Notes: generated by a model not told the origin, from the sequence alone. Positions 25,847 to 36,285 are shown, numbered from the stretch's first letter. The stretch: 64,000 nt of DNA from Glaciecola sp041380235 (GCF_041380235.1 NZ_JBGIYY010000001.1:124001-188000); one strand, 5' to 3'. A program made the numbers and translations.

Positions 25847-28558
25847 TTAAAGACATGGGTTACATGCTTTCACGTTTTTTCGTTTTATCGTTACAGGGCC
25901 AATCAATCCAGAAGGGATCAGTGCATCGTCTTTGCTCCAATGCTTCCAAGTAGCAAAAGTATGTCGTTCACCTGGTTGCTGAGGACGTGCGCCGGTTAGC
26001 CAGTCGGGAAGCTCAACAAGTTGTTCACCTTGATAACCGTTCTTGACCCAATTAGCCGAATCTGTAAACTGCCGTTCGTCTCCAATTAGGCGATTAGGCC
26101 ACAAATTGGTGATCTCTATTTCAAGTGTATTACTCCCCTTTATTAAATGGCGTGACAAATCAAAACGATATGGATGCCACATTCGCACACCCAAATCGTG
26201 CCCATTTATAGTGACCCGAGCAAATTGATGAACCGTGCCTAAGTCAAGCACATAGTCGTATCGCTTATTTGGCGAATATTCGAAATGGGTAGAATATCTG
26301 GCTGTTCCTGAAAAATACTTAATGTTGTCGATGACGTGGTCTTTTAAATCGATCAGCGTCGTCATGTTAATAGCGTTGGGCTTATCCACACCTTTAATAA
26401 ATTCTATATTCCATGGTGTATCGACTATTTTGCTAACTTCTAATGTCGAAGAATTGAGAAGATTATCTGTGCTTGCTGCGTTAGAAAACACAATAAAATA
26501 TGACTCAACCTGTTCAATATCAAGCTCAATAGATGTGTAATCACTTGTTTGCTTGAACTTCTTAATAAGCTTGCGTTCCCCTGTAAATGGGTTCCATAGC
26601 TCAGGTTGCTTATTAGTGACCCTAAATTTTGCTTCAAATTGGCTTGGTTTTGCACCCACATTAGAAATGAAGTAGATATCTTGATTGCTAGTAGCAATAT
26701 GATGATGTCGCCAAACTAATTTACTCCTTGCACCAGTGATATTGAGGTCTGGTGCTAATCTCAATGCTTCAAAGGCATCTTCTATATTAATGAACACCTG
26801 CGTACTGTATTTGCCTCCCCAAATTCGTTGAGCAATACTGCGTAAATCATTATCTGAGCTTGCGTGATTTTGTAGACTAGGTGAAAACGTAGGCGGCTTT
26901 CCAACAATGATGGCCCCCTGTTTTAATAACTCTTCAATTTTACCGAGTACTTCAGGGCGCATGCTTACATCATCAGCTAAATTCAGCAGGCTGTATTGTC
27001 GCCCCGTTTCGTACGCTAATTTTTTTGCATCATTTACATATAACTTGTGCAACAAACCATGTGTGCTAATAAATTCAAAGTCATAGCCTTGTGGCAGCAG
27101 GTTATCTACAAAGTGACTATCTGATTTTGTTGAGCTATCGTCGCCTAACAGATGTAAAATATCAAAGACGGGCTGACCTTGACTTAACACGCTTTGTACG
27201 GTGCTCAAATAACGATTCCATGTTGGCGTTTCGTGCCACCACGTTTGAGTGCGTTCGCAGTGGACTCCCCAATAGTTTAAAGTCATTCCAGGTTGTAAAG
27301 TAAGCCAAGGCTGATGGGTAAACAAATGATGAGTGATTTGATTTACACCAGCAGCCAAGTCAATGTCTGCCTGTGGCTTATAAGATTCTGGATGATTTAA
27401 CCAGCGGTTTGCCTCAGGTAAAGCAGTAAATGATTCAGAATTGACGAAGCGGCCATAAATAGAGCCAGCTGAAGCAGTCATTTTAGCGGTTAAATAGGCA
27501 TTCTTTTGACTGCGTAAATTGTTGTGACTTGGCAGGCCAGAAAAATTACTGTTTGCTGAGACAATATCTGCTTGACCTAGGGCGTAAAGGTTATCTATAA
27601 AAGGTTTCATTGACTGTGCAGAAAATTTAATCCCCATTGCATTGGCCCGCTTCCGCATACCACCATAAAAACGCTCTGCAATAAGATCGGCTATCGACTT
27701 TCGCAGGTCCCACAAAAAGCGCTCGGTCACATTCGGGTTATTAATCGTATAGCCAAGTGTAGCGGGCAAAAATAACAGCGGTGAGTAGCCATTCTTGTGT
27801 GTAAAGCTCTCAGCAAAATCTTGTGTCCAATTTTGCCGACCTACTTCCCAGCTGTCGACATGAGTCCCCATAAAAGTATTGCCAACTTTGTCACCCGCTA
27901 AGTCTTTTGCTTCCCTCAATAAGCCGCTGAAGTGCAGATCTAAGGCATCAGTATTCATTTTATCGACTTCAAGTCCTTCTCCGCCTGCAGAGCCAGGACG
28001 ATTAATAGCCTCCGTAGATGCCATACCAAACCTAATAATGGTCCAGTTATCACTAGGAGCTACCCAATCTAGCTTGCCGTTTTCATCTAAATACTGACTA
28101 ACATCAACGATTGAATCTGCCGCAATGCTCGAACCAGCAGGACTAGATTTAGCGAATTCTTTACGCTCTGCTTGTGGATCAAAAAACGGGAATGAATGCG
28201 CTGCTTTTTTACACCAATCTTTAATTTTTTGACGGTTGTCTAAGGAGATTTCGCGCACCGCCACGGTTACCTTAGGCATAGCGGTATACAGCAGCTTATT
28301 GTCGGTAGGCTTGAACACAAACTTCACATACTTTGCGGTGACTGGCTCAAACTCAAAGCAAGCTATGTCGTCATATATTTGCCCGCGCTTGGCAAATGCG
28401 ACTTCTTTGTAATTGATATCATCGTTCGACACAAACATGAAGTTACGACCCATCATGCCGTACGCAGCGAATTTAACAAATGCATTTCTGAAGGTATAGT
28501 TCTCTGAAAAAGTCAGTTTGACCTCATTCTCACCGCTTACTTCATCTTGCGTAACCAT
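25847..28558 (-). CDS. GH106-type alpha-L-rhamnosidase, C-terminal 80% (frameshifted gene)
   Basis: 903 residues that continue the family match begun by the ORF at 28570-29202. A galactose-binding-like segment near the start (residues about 10-60), GTHVDSWEVG and NYWGVHCERTQTWW in the catalytic region, and a C-terminal beta-sandwich (YFSGTARYSTHFEY, VTINGHDLGVRMWHPYRFDL) are typical of GH106, which removes alpha-linked L-rhamnose. ATG 28558 has no ribosome site and cuts into the domain, so this is not a natural start. Restoring one A in the AAA run at 28576-28578 (minus strand) fuses both ORFs into about 1,118 residues. Confidence 0.8.
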   Translation of the reverse strand: MVTQDEVSGENEVKLTFSENYTFRNAFVKFAAYGMMGRNFMFVSNDDINYKEVAFAKRGQIYDDIACFEFEPVTAKYVKFVFKPTDNKLLYTAMPKVTVAVREISLDNRQKIKDWCKKAAHSFPFFDPQAERKEFAKSSPAGSSIAADSIVDVSQYLDENGKLDWVAPSDNWTIIRFGMASTEAINRPGSAGGEGLEVDKMNTDALDLHFSGLLREAKDLAGDKVGNTFMGTHVDSWEVGRQNWTQDFAESFTHKNGYSPLLFLPATLGYTINNPNVTERFLWDLRKSIADLIAERFYGGMRKRANAMGIKFSAQSMKPFIDNLYALGQADIVSANSNFSGLPSHNNLRSQKNAYLTAKMTASAGSIYGRFVNSESFTALPEANRWLNHPESYKPQADIDLAAGVNQITHHLFTHQPWLTLQPGMTLNYWGVHCERTQTWWHETPTWNRYLSTVQSVLSQGQPVFDILHLLGDDSSTKSDSHFVDNLLPQGYDFEFISTHGLLHKLYVNDAKKLAYETGRQYSLLNLADDVSMRPEVLGKIEELLKQGAIIVGKPPTFSPSLQNHASSDNDLRSIAQRIWGGKYSTQVFINIEDAFEALRLAPDLNITGARSKLVWRHHHIATSNQDIYFISNVGAKPSQFEAKFRVTNKQPELWNPFTGERKLIKKFKQTSDYTSIELDIEQVESYFIVFSNAASTDNLLNSSTLEVSKIVDTPWNIEFIKGVDKPNAINMTTLIDLKDHVIDNIKYFSGTARYSTHFEYSPNKRYDYVLDLGTVHQFARVTINGHDLGVRMWHPYRFDLSRHLIKGSNTLEIEITNLWPNRLIGDERQFTDSANWVKNGYQGEQLVELPDWLTGARPQQPGERHTFATWKHWSKDDALIPSGLIGPVTIKRKNVKACNPCL

Positions 28559-28569
28559 CGTTTGTGTAT

Positions 28570-29202
28570 TCAGTCTTTATCTACAAGCAATTGTCCCTCA
28601 ACCGCCGAATGGCGTTCAGATGCTTTGCCAGATACAACAATATTGTCTAACAGTGTCGTAAAGTCAGGCTCAATAAAATCGACGGGGGTAGGGAAAGCAA
28701 GGGTAGCAATATCTTGATAATAACCAAGTGGGGCATGTGGCTTGCCAAATACGATGGCTTGATTTTTATTACCAATATTGAGCTCACTCCATGCAAGCTC
28801 TTTCATTCCCATTTCAGCCGTGATCCAAGGACCACCGGCAACAGACCACCCCTCACTATTGTATAAGTTAACTTGTATATTGTACTTTTGGGCAGTCTCG
28901 AATGTATATTTTAAGACCTCTTTATATTGCTCAGATAAAAAACGAATAGGGCCTGCTGGGACCATTTCGTGTTCATTAATATGCATTAAAATAACACCGC
29001 CCAAGCCAGCTTCTGACATTGCTTGTAAGTCGGCATTAATGCCTTCTTTTGTTATATTCCCATTTATCCAATACCAAAACGCCCATGGTTTATGCTGTGG
29101 GGCAGGGCTATCAAAGCTATCAAGTAAATCATCAGATAAACTCGAATTAGAAAAAAGAATTAAACCTAGCACTAGCGGTATAGCGGCGGCTAAATTGGGC
29201 AT
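28570..29202 (-). CDS. GH106-type alpha-L-rhamnosidase, N-terminal part (frameshifted gene)
   Basis: 210 residues with a signal peptide (MPNLAAAIPLVLGLILFSNSS) and the conserved GH106 opening: PWAFWYWINGNITKEGINADLQAM, GLGGVILMHI and LYNSEGWSVAGGPWI. It stops at 28570, where the C-terminal part resumes in the -1 frame 12 bases on. The reading through the break is VDK then RLNTQT. Either a one-base deletion, a programmed -1 shift or a sequencing error could explain this. Without repair the product lacks most of its catalytic domain. Confidence 0.8.
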   Translation of the reverse strand: MPNLAAAIPLVLGLILFSNSSLSDDLLDSFDSPAPQHKPWAFWYWINGNITKEGINADLQAMSEAGLGGVILMHINEHEMVPAGPIRFLSEQYKEVLKYTFETAQKYNIQVNLYNSEGWSVAGGPWITAEMGMKELAWSELNIGNKNQAIVFGKPHAPLGYYQDIATLAFPTPVDFIEPDFTTLLDNIVVSGKASERHSAVEGQLLVDKD

Positions 29203-29445
29203 AGTATAATCTTAGATAGTATTGTTAAATTTGTTACTCAAGTGTAAATAATTAATCAATTTCAATCAATAACAATCTTATTTAAGCATTAAATATTTAA
29301 TTTTGCCGCGTTTTCAAAGAAAAATAAGTTTAAAAGCCTTGTTATTAATAGCACGCTCCAAGAAGATAAGCTTGTGTCAGATTGATTAATCATAAAGAAT
29401 CAATACTGTACTTATTCAGTCGAATCGATTTCAGCAAAAAGGGCA

Positions 29446-29796
29446 ATGCAAATAATGAACAAAACAGAATTTTTTATCAATGATAATACGGAGTGGGAAG
29501 AAATAGAACCTGGCATAAAGCGTAAAATACTGCCTTACACAGAGGGTTTGATGGCGGTTTGTGTGAGCTTTGAAAAAGGCGCTGTAGGGACTGTTCATAG
29601 TCACGATATTCACGATCAAATTGCTATTTGTATACAAGGTACTTTTGAAGTTGAACTCGCTGGAGAAAAACGGATAATAAAGCAAGGCGATGCATTTTTA
29701 GCTACTAAAGGAACACCACACGGGGTAGTCGCCTTAGAAGATGATAGCTGTTTAATCGACACATTTAATCCTTATAGAGAAGATTTCGTCTTATAA
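29446..29796 (+). CDS. kdgF: KdgF-like cupin (unsaturated uronate to linear ketouronate)
   Basis: 116 residues (113 from the second ATG at 29455), a single cupin barrel. FEKGAVGTVHSHDIHDQ carries the metal-binding His, followed by GEKRIIKQGDAFLATKGTPHGV and IDTFNPYREDFVL. The end and the WEEIEPGIKRKIL start match KdgF of pectin and alginate pathways, which turns 4,5-unsaturated monouronates into open-chain keto forms. That is the step after a polysaccharide lyase such as the BNR_4 protein nearby. It is divergent from the rhamnosidase gene, with 243 bp between that probably hold regulatory sites. Confidence 0.85.
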   Translation: MQIMNKTEFFINDNTEWEEIEPGIKRKILPYTEGLMAVCVSFEKGAVGTVHSHDIHDQIAICIQGTFEVELAGEKRIIKQGDAFLATKGTPHGVVALEDDSCLIDTFNPYREDFVL

Positions 29797-29947
29797 CAAT
29801 TGGCTCATGCAAGCACTTGAAGATATATCGATATTCATCAGGCATTATTCGTCTCTTTAACGTGTGGTGCTTGAGTCCTCTATATTTTGAATGCTATGAA
29901 TTACAATTACTCGCAATAAACTCAAATTATAAATCTAGGTCAAACAC

Positions 29948-29977
29948 TTTAAACGGCCGCGAATGCAGCCGTTTAAA
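29948..29977. terminator. Hairpin between convergent kdgF and the beta-propeller gene
   Basis: A perfect 10-bp stem, TTTAAACGGC (29948-29957) with GCCGTTTAAA (29968-29977), has a 10-base loop and lies 18 bases beyond the minus-strand stop at 29996. The T tract is poor on both sides, so it may act in both directions with moderate strength. Confidence 0.55.
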
Positions 29978-29995
29978 TTAGACTTGATAAAAAGA

Positions 29996-31282
29996 TTATC
30001 GGTCGAAGCTAGCTATTCCCTGAATACCTAAGGCTGCGGGCAGGCCAGCTTCTTGTTCAACCAAGCTTAGCTCACCGGTTTGTTCGTTAACTTTAAAAGC
30101 TGAAATTACACCAGCAATGGCGTCAACTGAATATAAAAATCCTTGGTCATTGGCAAATGCCATATCGGTAGGTGAGGCTTCGGTTTCACCTGCAACACTT
30201 TCTAATAGGGCAACTTGTCCAACTCTGTCTACAGTGAATGAGCTAATCGTATTTGACGCGGTATTAGAAACGTACGCAAAGCCATTATCATGTAACACCA
30301 CCCAACAGGCTGCAGCTTGGCCTGTGCTAACTAGACTTGAGATAGGTGATAAGCTATTGTCCAATTGAGGGAAATCAAAACTTGTCACAGCTCCCGACCC
30401 AGCTTCGGCCACTAAAGTGGCGCCAAACCGTGTTGTTGCAAATGCAAAAGGCACAACACCTGGTGTGGTAGTGGAAGTAAATGAACCAACAGGCACGCCA
30501 TTCTCATCTAAATCCACCGTCAACATCTCTTGTCCGCTTGCATTTACGACCATTAAATGGCGATTTAGGGCATCTACACCGACTTGCCCCGGCGCAAATA
30601 CGTTGTTAAACGGAATTGTTTCGCTATTGCTTAAGCCAAGAGACATACGAGAGCGCTCAAGTAATTTACCGTCTTCGAGTTCGAAAGTCGTCACAATTCC
30701 CTCGCCACCCGCATTTAGTACATACACCATACCTTCACTAACAGCAGTACTGACAGGAATATTGCCACCAGAAGATACCTTGTGGGTAACATTGAGTTTT
30801 AAGCCAGTTCGGCCTACATCGATAACAGATATACTGTCATCACCGGCGTTTACTGCAATAAGCGCATTGCTTTGCAGATCAAAAGTAAGTGAGCCCTGAG
30901 AGCCTAACGGATCCGCTGGCGCATTATTTCCGCCACCTAAGCCCTGCGTTGCGGTCGTCAACGAACGGAAGAAGGTAAGCTCCCCTTGCGTGTTCCGCCT
31001 AAAAACCAAAATTTCATTACCTTCAGGCTGGTTAGCCATTACGTAAACAGCACCACCGCGGTCTCTCTCAAAAATACTTTTTGCTGCACTGTTTGAACCA
31101 TTAGAGCGGTTGCTGATAGATGTAATCGCAGTACCATTCGATGAACTAACGCTAAGCGAACTGCTACTCACTGACACACTTTGTGCGAATGCATTGGCGC
31201 TTAATACGAATATAGATAAACTAACAGATGTAGCGATGATGTTTTTCAATGATTTGGTTTTCAATATTTTGGTTTTCAACAT
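29996..31282 (-). CDS. Secreted beta-propeller protein of the lactonase/YncE type
   Basis: 428 residues from ATG 31282; the frame opens at 31318. The N-terminus is an odd lysine-rich repeat (KTKILKTKSLKN) followed by a signal peptide ending ANAFAQ and a serine-rich linker (about 15 serines within 45 residues). The rest is a seven-bladed propeller with repeats such as NALIAVNAGDDSISVIDV and GFAYVSNTASNTISSFTV, as in the 6-phosphogluconolactonase-like (lactonase) family. In a uronate/rhamnose cluster a lactonase is plausible, but many relatives have no known activity. It lies on the strand opposite the TonB receptor gene. Confidence 0.72.
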   Translation of the reverse strand: MLKTKILKTKSLKNIIATSVSLSIFVLSANAFAQSVSVSSSSLSVSSSNGTAITSISNRSNGSNSAAKSIFERDRGGAVYVMANQPEGNEILVFRRNTQGELTFFRSLTTATQGLGGGNNAPADPLGSQGSLTFDLQSNALIAVNAGDDSISVIDVGRTGLKLNVTHKVSSGGNIPVSTAVSEGMVYVLNAGGEGIVTTFELEDGKLLERSRMSLGLSNSETIPFNNVFAPGQVGVDALNRHLMVVNASGQEMLTVDLDENGVPVGSFTSTTTPGVVPFAFATTRFGATLVAEAGSGAVTSFDFPQLDNSLSPISSLVSTGQAAACWVVLHDNGFAYVSNTASNTISSFTVDRVGQVALLESVAGETEASPTDMAFANDQGFLYSVDAIAGVISAFKVNEQTGELSLVEQEAGLPAALGIQGIASFDR

Positions 31283-31339
31283 ACTAGTGACCTTTTTAAA
31301 TTGTTGGTTAGGGCTCAACAGTTTTATCTAAACTACAGC

Positions 31340-32256
31340 CAGAAAAACTGTGAACGAAAATATAAACAACAAATAGTGAGTAAGCATCACGGTGACATGC
31401 TAAAAGAATCACATAATGCTAACAAAAATAATCTAGCTACAAACTAAATAATTCGGATTATGCAAGACACTCGTAAGTGGATCGTAAGCTGCTTTTCTAA
31501 AGTCGCTGGTACTTGTATTTGATGCGCAGATATGTTTTTACCAAGCCCGGGGGCTGGGAATTGCAGTCACATTCTGCTTTTGGTGTTTCTCGCCTTCGGT
31601 AATGTTTATATTGAACAGTCTCTTAGGGCACTGAGCCGTCCCTGCTAGCCAACTCATAGCTCTTCATGATATGGCAGATTACCTGCTAGTTATTAGATTG
31701 ATAGCTTTCTTTATTGACTAGTTGAGGATTTTTGCCGACCCGATGTTGGACTTTTATAAAACATGACTCATATGCGCTAGGGTTAATTATCAATACGCTT
31801 AATCATTTATGCTAGCGGTTCAATTTTGTCCACTGTATCTTTTCCCAATATTTTCGTTTTTTGAATACGTGTGAAAGTATGACAAAACTTAAAAGATGTG
31901 ATTCGTTTAACACGAAATGTATGATTGTACATGTTGCAAAGAAACTGATTAGGAACTGCCATTAAAGCGACCACTCTCCATACCTTAGCCAAATTTAAAG
32001 TCATTACAGAAGCGCAAATCTAAACGCAGATTAACAACCCAAACCCGTCAAATTCAGCCATAAAAAAGTCAACAAAATCAGCATTTAATCATATTTACAG
32101 TATTTTGGCGCAAAAAAATGACTGAAAGTGATTTAAATTTGCGCGTTTCGATGTTAATCTTTTTTACAAAATTTTTACAAGATAATTTTAAAATATCAAT
32201 ATTATAACAATAATTTAGAAAAACGGTCATCACACACCTAATTTTAAGGAAAACAC
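31340..32256. other. Long intergenic region before the TonB receptor
   Basis: About 900 bp with no believable gene. The last roughly 150 bases are very AT-rich and hold the receptor's leader and Shine-Dalgarno (AAGGA, 32248-32252). A 65-codon minus-strand frame at 31807-32004 has no recognisable homology or ribosome site. I see no riboswitch or repeat. Confidence 0.5.
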
Positions 32257-35200
32257 ATGAAGACAAACAAATATGCATTATCTGCTTGCTCGGTGGCAAT
32301 ATTATTGGCTTTAAACAATCAGAGCGCAATTGCTCAAGAGGTCAATGCTCCAACGAACCCAGAAGAAGACGCCGTTGAAGTCGTTGAGGTAACTGGTGTT
32401 AGGGCCGCGTTGGAAGACGCTCTCAATATTAAGAGAGCAGCAGCTTCAGTAGTCGATTCAATTTCTGCAACAGACATTGATGCACTTCCAGCGTTGGATC
32501 TAGGGGAGGCCCTACAGGCATTGCCTGGCATTCAGTTAAACCGAGATGGCGGCAACCGCGATTCCGAAATTAGTTTACGCGGCCTTCCCGGTGGTTTTGT
32601 TAAAACTACCGCTGGCGGTCAGTCAATCGCTACTCCAAGTCGCAGCACGGGTGCAGCGGGTGCCTCCAATCCATTTGGTGCTTTTGAAGCAGGTATTTTT
32701 GATGGCGTTGATGTTGTAAAAAGCCCTACCGCTGATTTACAAGCGGGTGGTGTGGCAGGGATTGTTGACCTTAAATTCCAACGAGCATTAAGTAAGAAAG
32801 ATGGCTTGTTCAGGGTTGATTTAGGCACTCGTTATGAAGAGCTGTCTGAAGAGTTTAATACCACTTATCGCGTACAAGGTGTCAAACATTTTATCGAAGA
32901 TAGACTTGCCATTGCTTTTAAAGTTGCAGGCTCTGAACAGAACTTCCGCCGTGATACCGTCAATTTTACGCAATATACTGACTTGGTTGAGTTCAATCAA
33001 GCAACAGGGGAGCAAACAGGTGTCAGACCCGTTATTAGTGAAGAAGCTATTGATGCCTATCGCGCTCTGCACGGCTTGGAAGATAACTCGCAGATACGTG
33101 TCATCACTCGTGCCGGTCAAGCAGCCGAAGTAGCGGGTGGTGATCGCCACTCTGGTGCACTTAACTTAGAGTTCAAGGCAACTGATAATCTTAAACTAGG
33201 TCTAGACTATATTTACACTAAGCGAACACTTGACCAAAGTAATTTAGAGGACGTTCAGTTTGTTGCTCGCCGTCAAGCAGACAACTCCCAGCAAGCAGTT
33301 ACCTTGATAGGCGCGCCATCTTCTTCGGGCTTTGCGGCACCGGGCGAACCCCAAACCTATACGGTTGGGCATGCCCGAATAGACAATGTTAACTGGCTAC
33401 CAGCAAATCGTTTGTTCCAATTTACCGAAGATGCCAAGGGGCTTTTTCTGTATGGAGACTATGTCAATGACAAATGGGTTGTCGACGCAAATGTTTCAAA
33501 ATCTGAATCAGAAAACTTTTTCATAAACGAAGGTATCGATCTTCGTCACCAGGTTGATGGCAACAGGCAACGCTTTGCACCTACGGGAATCAATATTGAA
33601 ATCAATACAGGTAATGGCGACTTAGACCAAGCTTTTGCCCGTATAGTTGATGCACAGGGTAACCCAGATTCTTCTGCTCTAAATTCCTATATTTATGATG
33701 GCGCATGGACTACACCCAACACAGGCGGGTTTAGCAGTACCCTAGCTGACTCTGTCAATAATGGGCGTCGTGTGCAGTTTTTTGTAAACGGTCGAGTTGA
33801 CAACCCGAAGCGTGACATGGACTCTGGAGAATTCAACGTATTGCGTTATCTCGACGTTGGTTTTAAGGACATGTTTCGTTTAGATTCGGTAAAAACGGGT
33901 TATCGTTACCAGAAAGAAGAGCTGATTAACAATGATCTACGTGTTGGGGCTGGTGGCTTAAATGCGGCGGCGCTGACGAGCGAGAATCTGTTCGGTGATG
34001 CAAGACTTTTTGTTGAGACTCAAGGGCAATTTTTCAATGGTCAATACCCTGGTGCTTATGGCCCAGGTACAGGCTGGATTACAATTGACTCAAGAAATAT
34101 TCGCCCACTGCTTCAAGAGGGTATCATCGACCGGATCCCTGAGGGCTCACAGCTTGCGCTACCAACAGGCTGGGCAGTGCGCCAAGCTGGTGGAAGAAAC
34201 CAATTTTTTGCTGCGAATTTTGGAACAACTCAAGACATTGCTGCTGGCTATTTAATGGCTAATTTCAGCGGTGAGCTTGGGCAAGTTTTCTACTCAGGTA
34301 ATGTCGGTGTGCGTAGAATCGAAACTGACAACGAATTTACGGGCGCATTTGTTAATGCAGATGGCGTTTTACAAACTCGCACCTCAGGCAACAGTTACAG
34401 CCACACTTTGCCCTCATTAAATGTTAAGTTTGAATTGACTGACGACATCATCTTACGTTTGGCGAGTTACGAAGGGATTGTTAGGCCCAACCTTCGAAGT
34501 CAAAATCCCACTACGATTATCACAGCAAGTGAAAATGATGATGGTGATGTTACTAGCGTGAGAGTCGATTTGCCTGCATCAGACGTTGAACCATACACGG
34601 CTGATAACTATGACATCTCGTTAGAATGGTACAACCGTCAAGGCAGTGCTATTTCTATTGGTTACTTTGAAAAAGAGATTTCGGGCTTGTTTGGTCGAGA
34701 CCAAGTGTGTGGAGACGATATACCCAGTGATGTCAGTGAAGGTTTGTTCGGTCCTACCGGCTTAGTGCCTGGAAGCGGTGCAGGGGGCTTAGAGTGTCGT
34801 GAATTAGCGCCATTCGGTGATGCTGATGTTGATGGTGAAGGCCGACGTATCACAGTAAACCAAGCAATTAATACTGACGGGGCAATTAAGGTGTCAGGTT
34901 ACGAATTAGCCATTCAACAAAAACTTGATTTCTTACCTTATCCTTGGAATGGTTTTGGTGGTGTATTTAATTATACTAAAATTAATACCGACGAGTCAGA
35001 AGATGGAACAACGCTATTAAGGGTATCTCCAGAGTCGTACAATATCGTTGGATACTGGGAGAATGACGGGTTTAGTGTGCGTTTAACATATAATTGGCGT
35101 GACTCTCAGCAATTGTCGCAAAATATCATCCTTAATGGAACAAACAGTGCTTTCTTAGGAACCGATGCGCGGTTTGAAACCAGCCGTGGTCGTCTTGATT

Positions 35201-35364
35201 TAGCTGCGTCTTATCGCTTTAACCGTAACCTTAGATTCGATTTGCGCGCCTTTAACTTAACTCAAGATCAAGGTTATGAGTTTATCGGTGGAAATGAAGA
35301 TGCGGTTAACCGTATCCGATATGCTGGTCGTACTTATAGCTTCGGCGCAAGCTATACGTTTTAA
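32257..35364 (+). CDS. TonB-dependent outer-membrane receptor
   Basis: 1035 residues. The first 26 are a Sec signal peptide ending SAIAQ, then a TonB-box-like EVVEVTG segment and a plug domain (about 50-190: DALPALDLGEALQALPGIQLNRDGG, EISLRGL, VDVVKSPTADL, GGVAGIVDL), then a long 22-strand barrel ending in RTYSFGASYTF with a terminal Phe as needed for Bam assembly. Size and style match the large marine receptors that import oligosaccharides using TonB energy. Its place between kdgF and the kinase remnant suggests uptake of uronate/rhamnose oligosaccharides. AAGGA lies 5 bases before the ATG. Confidence 0.93.
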   Translation: MKTNKYALSACSVAILLALNNQSAIAQEVNAPTNPEEDAVEVVEVTGVRAALEDALNIKRAAASVVDSISATDIDALPALDLGEALQALPGIQLNRDGGNRDSEISLRGLPGGFVKTTAGGQSIATPSRSTGAAGASNPFGAFEAGIFDGVDVVKSPTADLQAGGVAGIVDLKFQRALSKKDGLFRVDLGTRYEELSEEFNTTYRVQGVKHFIEDRLAIAFKVAGSEQNFRRDTVNFTQYTDLVEFNQATGEQTGVRPVISEEAIDAYRALHGLEDNSQIRVITRAGQAAEVAGGDRHSGALNLEFKATDNLKLGLDYIYTKRTLDQSNLEDVQFVARRQADNSQQAVTLIGAPSSSGFAAPGEPQTYTVGHARIDNVNWLPANRLFQFTEDAKGLFLYGDYVNDKWVVDANVSKSESENFFINEGIDLRHQVDGNRQRFAPTGINIEINTGNGDLDQAFARIVDAQGNPDSSALNSYIYDGAWTTPNTGGFSSTLADSVNNGRRVQFFVNGRVDNPKRDMDSGEFNVLRYLDVGFKDMFRLDSVKTGYRYQKEELINNDLRVGAGGLNAAALTSENLFGDARLFVETQGQFFNGQYPGAYGPGTGWITIDSRNIRPLLQEGIIDRIPEGSQLALPTGWAVRQAGGRNQFFAANFGTTQDIAAGYLMANFSGELGQVFYSGNVGVRRIETDNEFTGAFVNADGVLQTRTSGNSYSHTLPSLNVKFELTDDIILRLASYEGIVRPNLRSQNPTTIITASENDDGDVTSVRVDLPASDVEPYTADNYDISLEWYNRQGSAISIGYFEKEISGLFGRDQVCGDDIPSDVSEGLFGPTGLVPGSGAGGLECRELAPFGDADVDGEGRRITVNQAINTDGAIKVSGYELAIQQKLDFLPYPWNGFGGVFNYTKINTDESEDGTTLLRVSPESYNIVGYWENDGFSVRLTYNWRDSQQLSQNIILNGTNSAFLGTDARFETSRGRLDLAASYRFNRNLRFDLRAFNLTQDQGYEFIGGNEDAVNRIRYAGRTYSFGASYTF

Positions 35365-35401
35365 CTAAGCTTACTGAAGGGTAGCTTTCCCTCACAGCTA
35401 C

Positions 35402-35433
35402 AAGCCCAATAACACTTGTTCGTTATTGGGCTT
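35402..35433 (+). terminator. Terminator after the TonB receptor
   Basis: A 12-bp stem, AAGCCCAATAAC with its complement GTTATTGGGCTT, has an 8-base loop and lies about 40 bases after the receptor stop. It is followed by ATTATAA and, further on, a run of seven T. Stem quality is high and the immediate T tract is weak. Confidence 0.7.
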
Positions 35434-35458
35434 ATTATAACAGGTGCAGTTTTTTTGT

Positions 35459-35686
35459 TTACGCTTTGCCAGTTAGCAATGCCATAACAACCACATGAAT
35501 ACTTCCGCCACCGCCGCTATGTTCGCTTGCTGTAAAGATATGCATTGCTTGTTGTTTATCAACTCTATTATTTTCTACCCAGGCTTCCTTGTATATAAAT
35601 GCGTCAAACAAGCTTTGTTTAATCTTTGTTAATGTCACTTTACTTAACCCTGTAGCAAAAGCCAAGCAACACGCCGCGCCGAGCAC
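35459..35686 (-). CDS. Unrecognised short ORF (75 aa), possible remnant
   Basis: A GTG-initiated frame with a GAGG sequence just upstream lies 45 bases downstream of the truncated kinase on the same strand. Its end (SGGGGSIHVVVMALLTGKA) looks like part of a globular enzyme, but I cannot name the family. Given the decay around it, it is probably the tail of a broken gene rather than an intact small gene. Confidence 0.3.
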   Translation of the reverse strand: MLGAACCLAFATGLSKVTLTKIKQSLFDAFIYKEAWVENNRVDKQQAMHIFTASEHSGGGGSIHVVVMALLTGKA

Positions 35687-35730
35687 AATCCTCGCTGTTC
35701 AGAATCAATTGGTATCACCTCCACTGTATC

Positions 35731-36285
35731 TCATAAGGGATTGCTAAACTTATCGTTATCGACAATAGCGCCTCTGTGTTGAATGACTTGTGCTGCTATT
35801 TTGTGGCCAATTAAGGCCGCTTCAGTAGAGCTTCTTCCATTCAAACGTCCTGCAATATAACCAGCACTGAATGAGTCCCCTGCGGCGGTTGTATCGGTGG
35901 GTTTTATAGATTGTTCAACCTCAACTAAGGCTTTCTTATCTGCACAGACTACCCAGCAGCCGTTTTCGCCGTTTTTTACCACCAATTCCGAAATATCAAA
36001 TGTCTTATAATAATTGAACAGCGCGTTTAACCTAGTAAAACCATGCATGATGACTTCGTCATCAAAAGTAGGTAAATACCACGATACGTGCTTGAGTACA
36101 CGGGAACTCCAATAGATAGCGGTTTCTGTGTTAGTCCAGTTTTTTGGACGAAATTTACCGTCATAAATAATAGTTTTCCCGCTTTTTGCTAGTTTCTCCA
36201 AGCATGTACAAAGTAATTCCCGCTGATGGTCATCAAAGACCGACAGCGTGATGCCCGACAAATAAATAAAATCAAGCCCGCTCAA
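35731..36285 (-). pseudogene. PfkB-family sugar kinase, C-terminal fragment (KdgK-like)
   Basis: 184 residues covering roughly the last 60% of a ribokinase/PfkB kinase. The second signature DTTAAGDSFSAGYIAG, with the catalytic Asp and anion hole, is intact, and the upstream YDGKFRPKNW resembles 2-keto-3-deoxygluconate kinases. The N-terminal sugar-binding lid is missing: the frame begins mid-domain, and a plus-strand remnant of another gene follows immediately. KDG kinase would be the next step after KdgF, so its loss cuts the pathway unless a second copy exists elsewhere in the genome. Confidence 0.75.

Noticed and set aside
31807..32004. A 65-codon minus-strand frame in the long gap before the TonB receptor.
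   Set aside because: No homology recognised, no ribosome site, and unusual composition for a protein.
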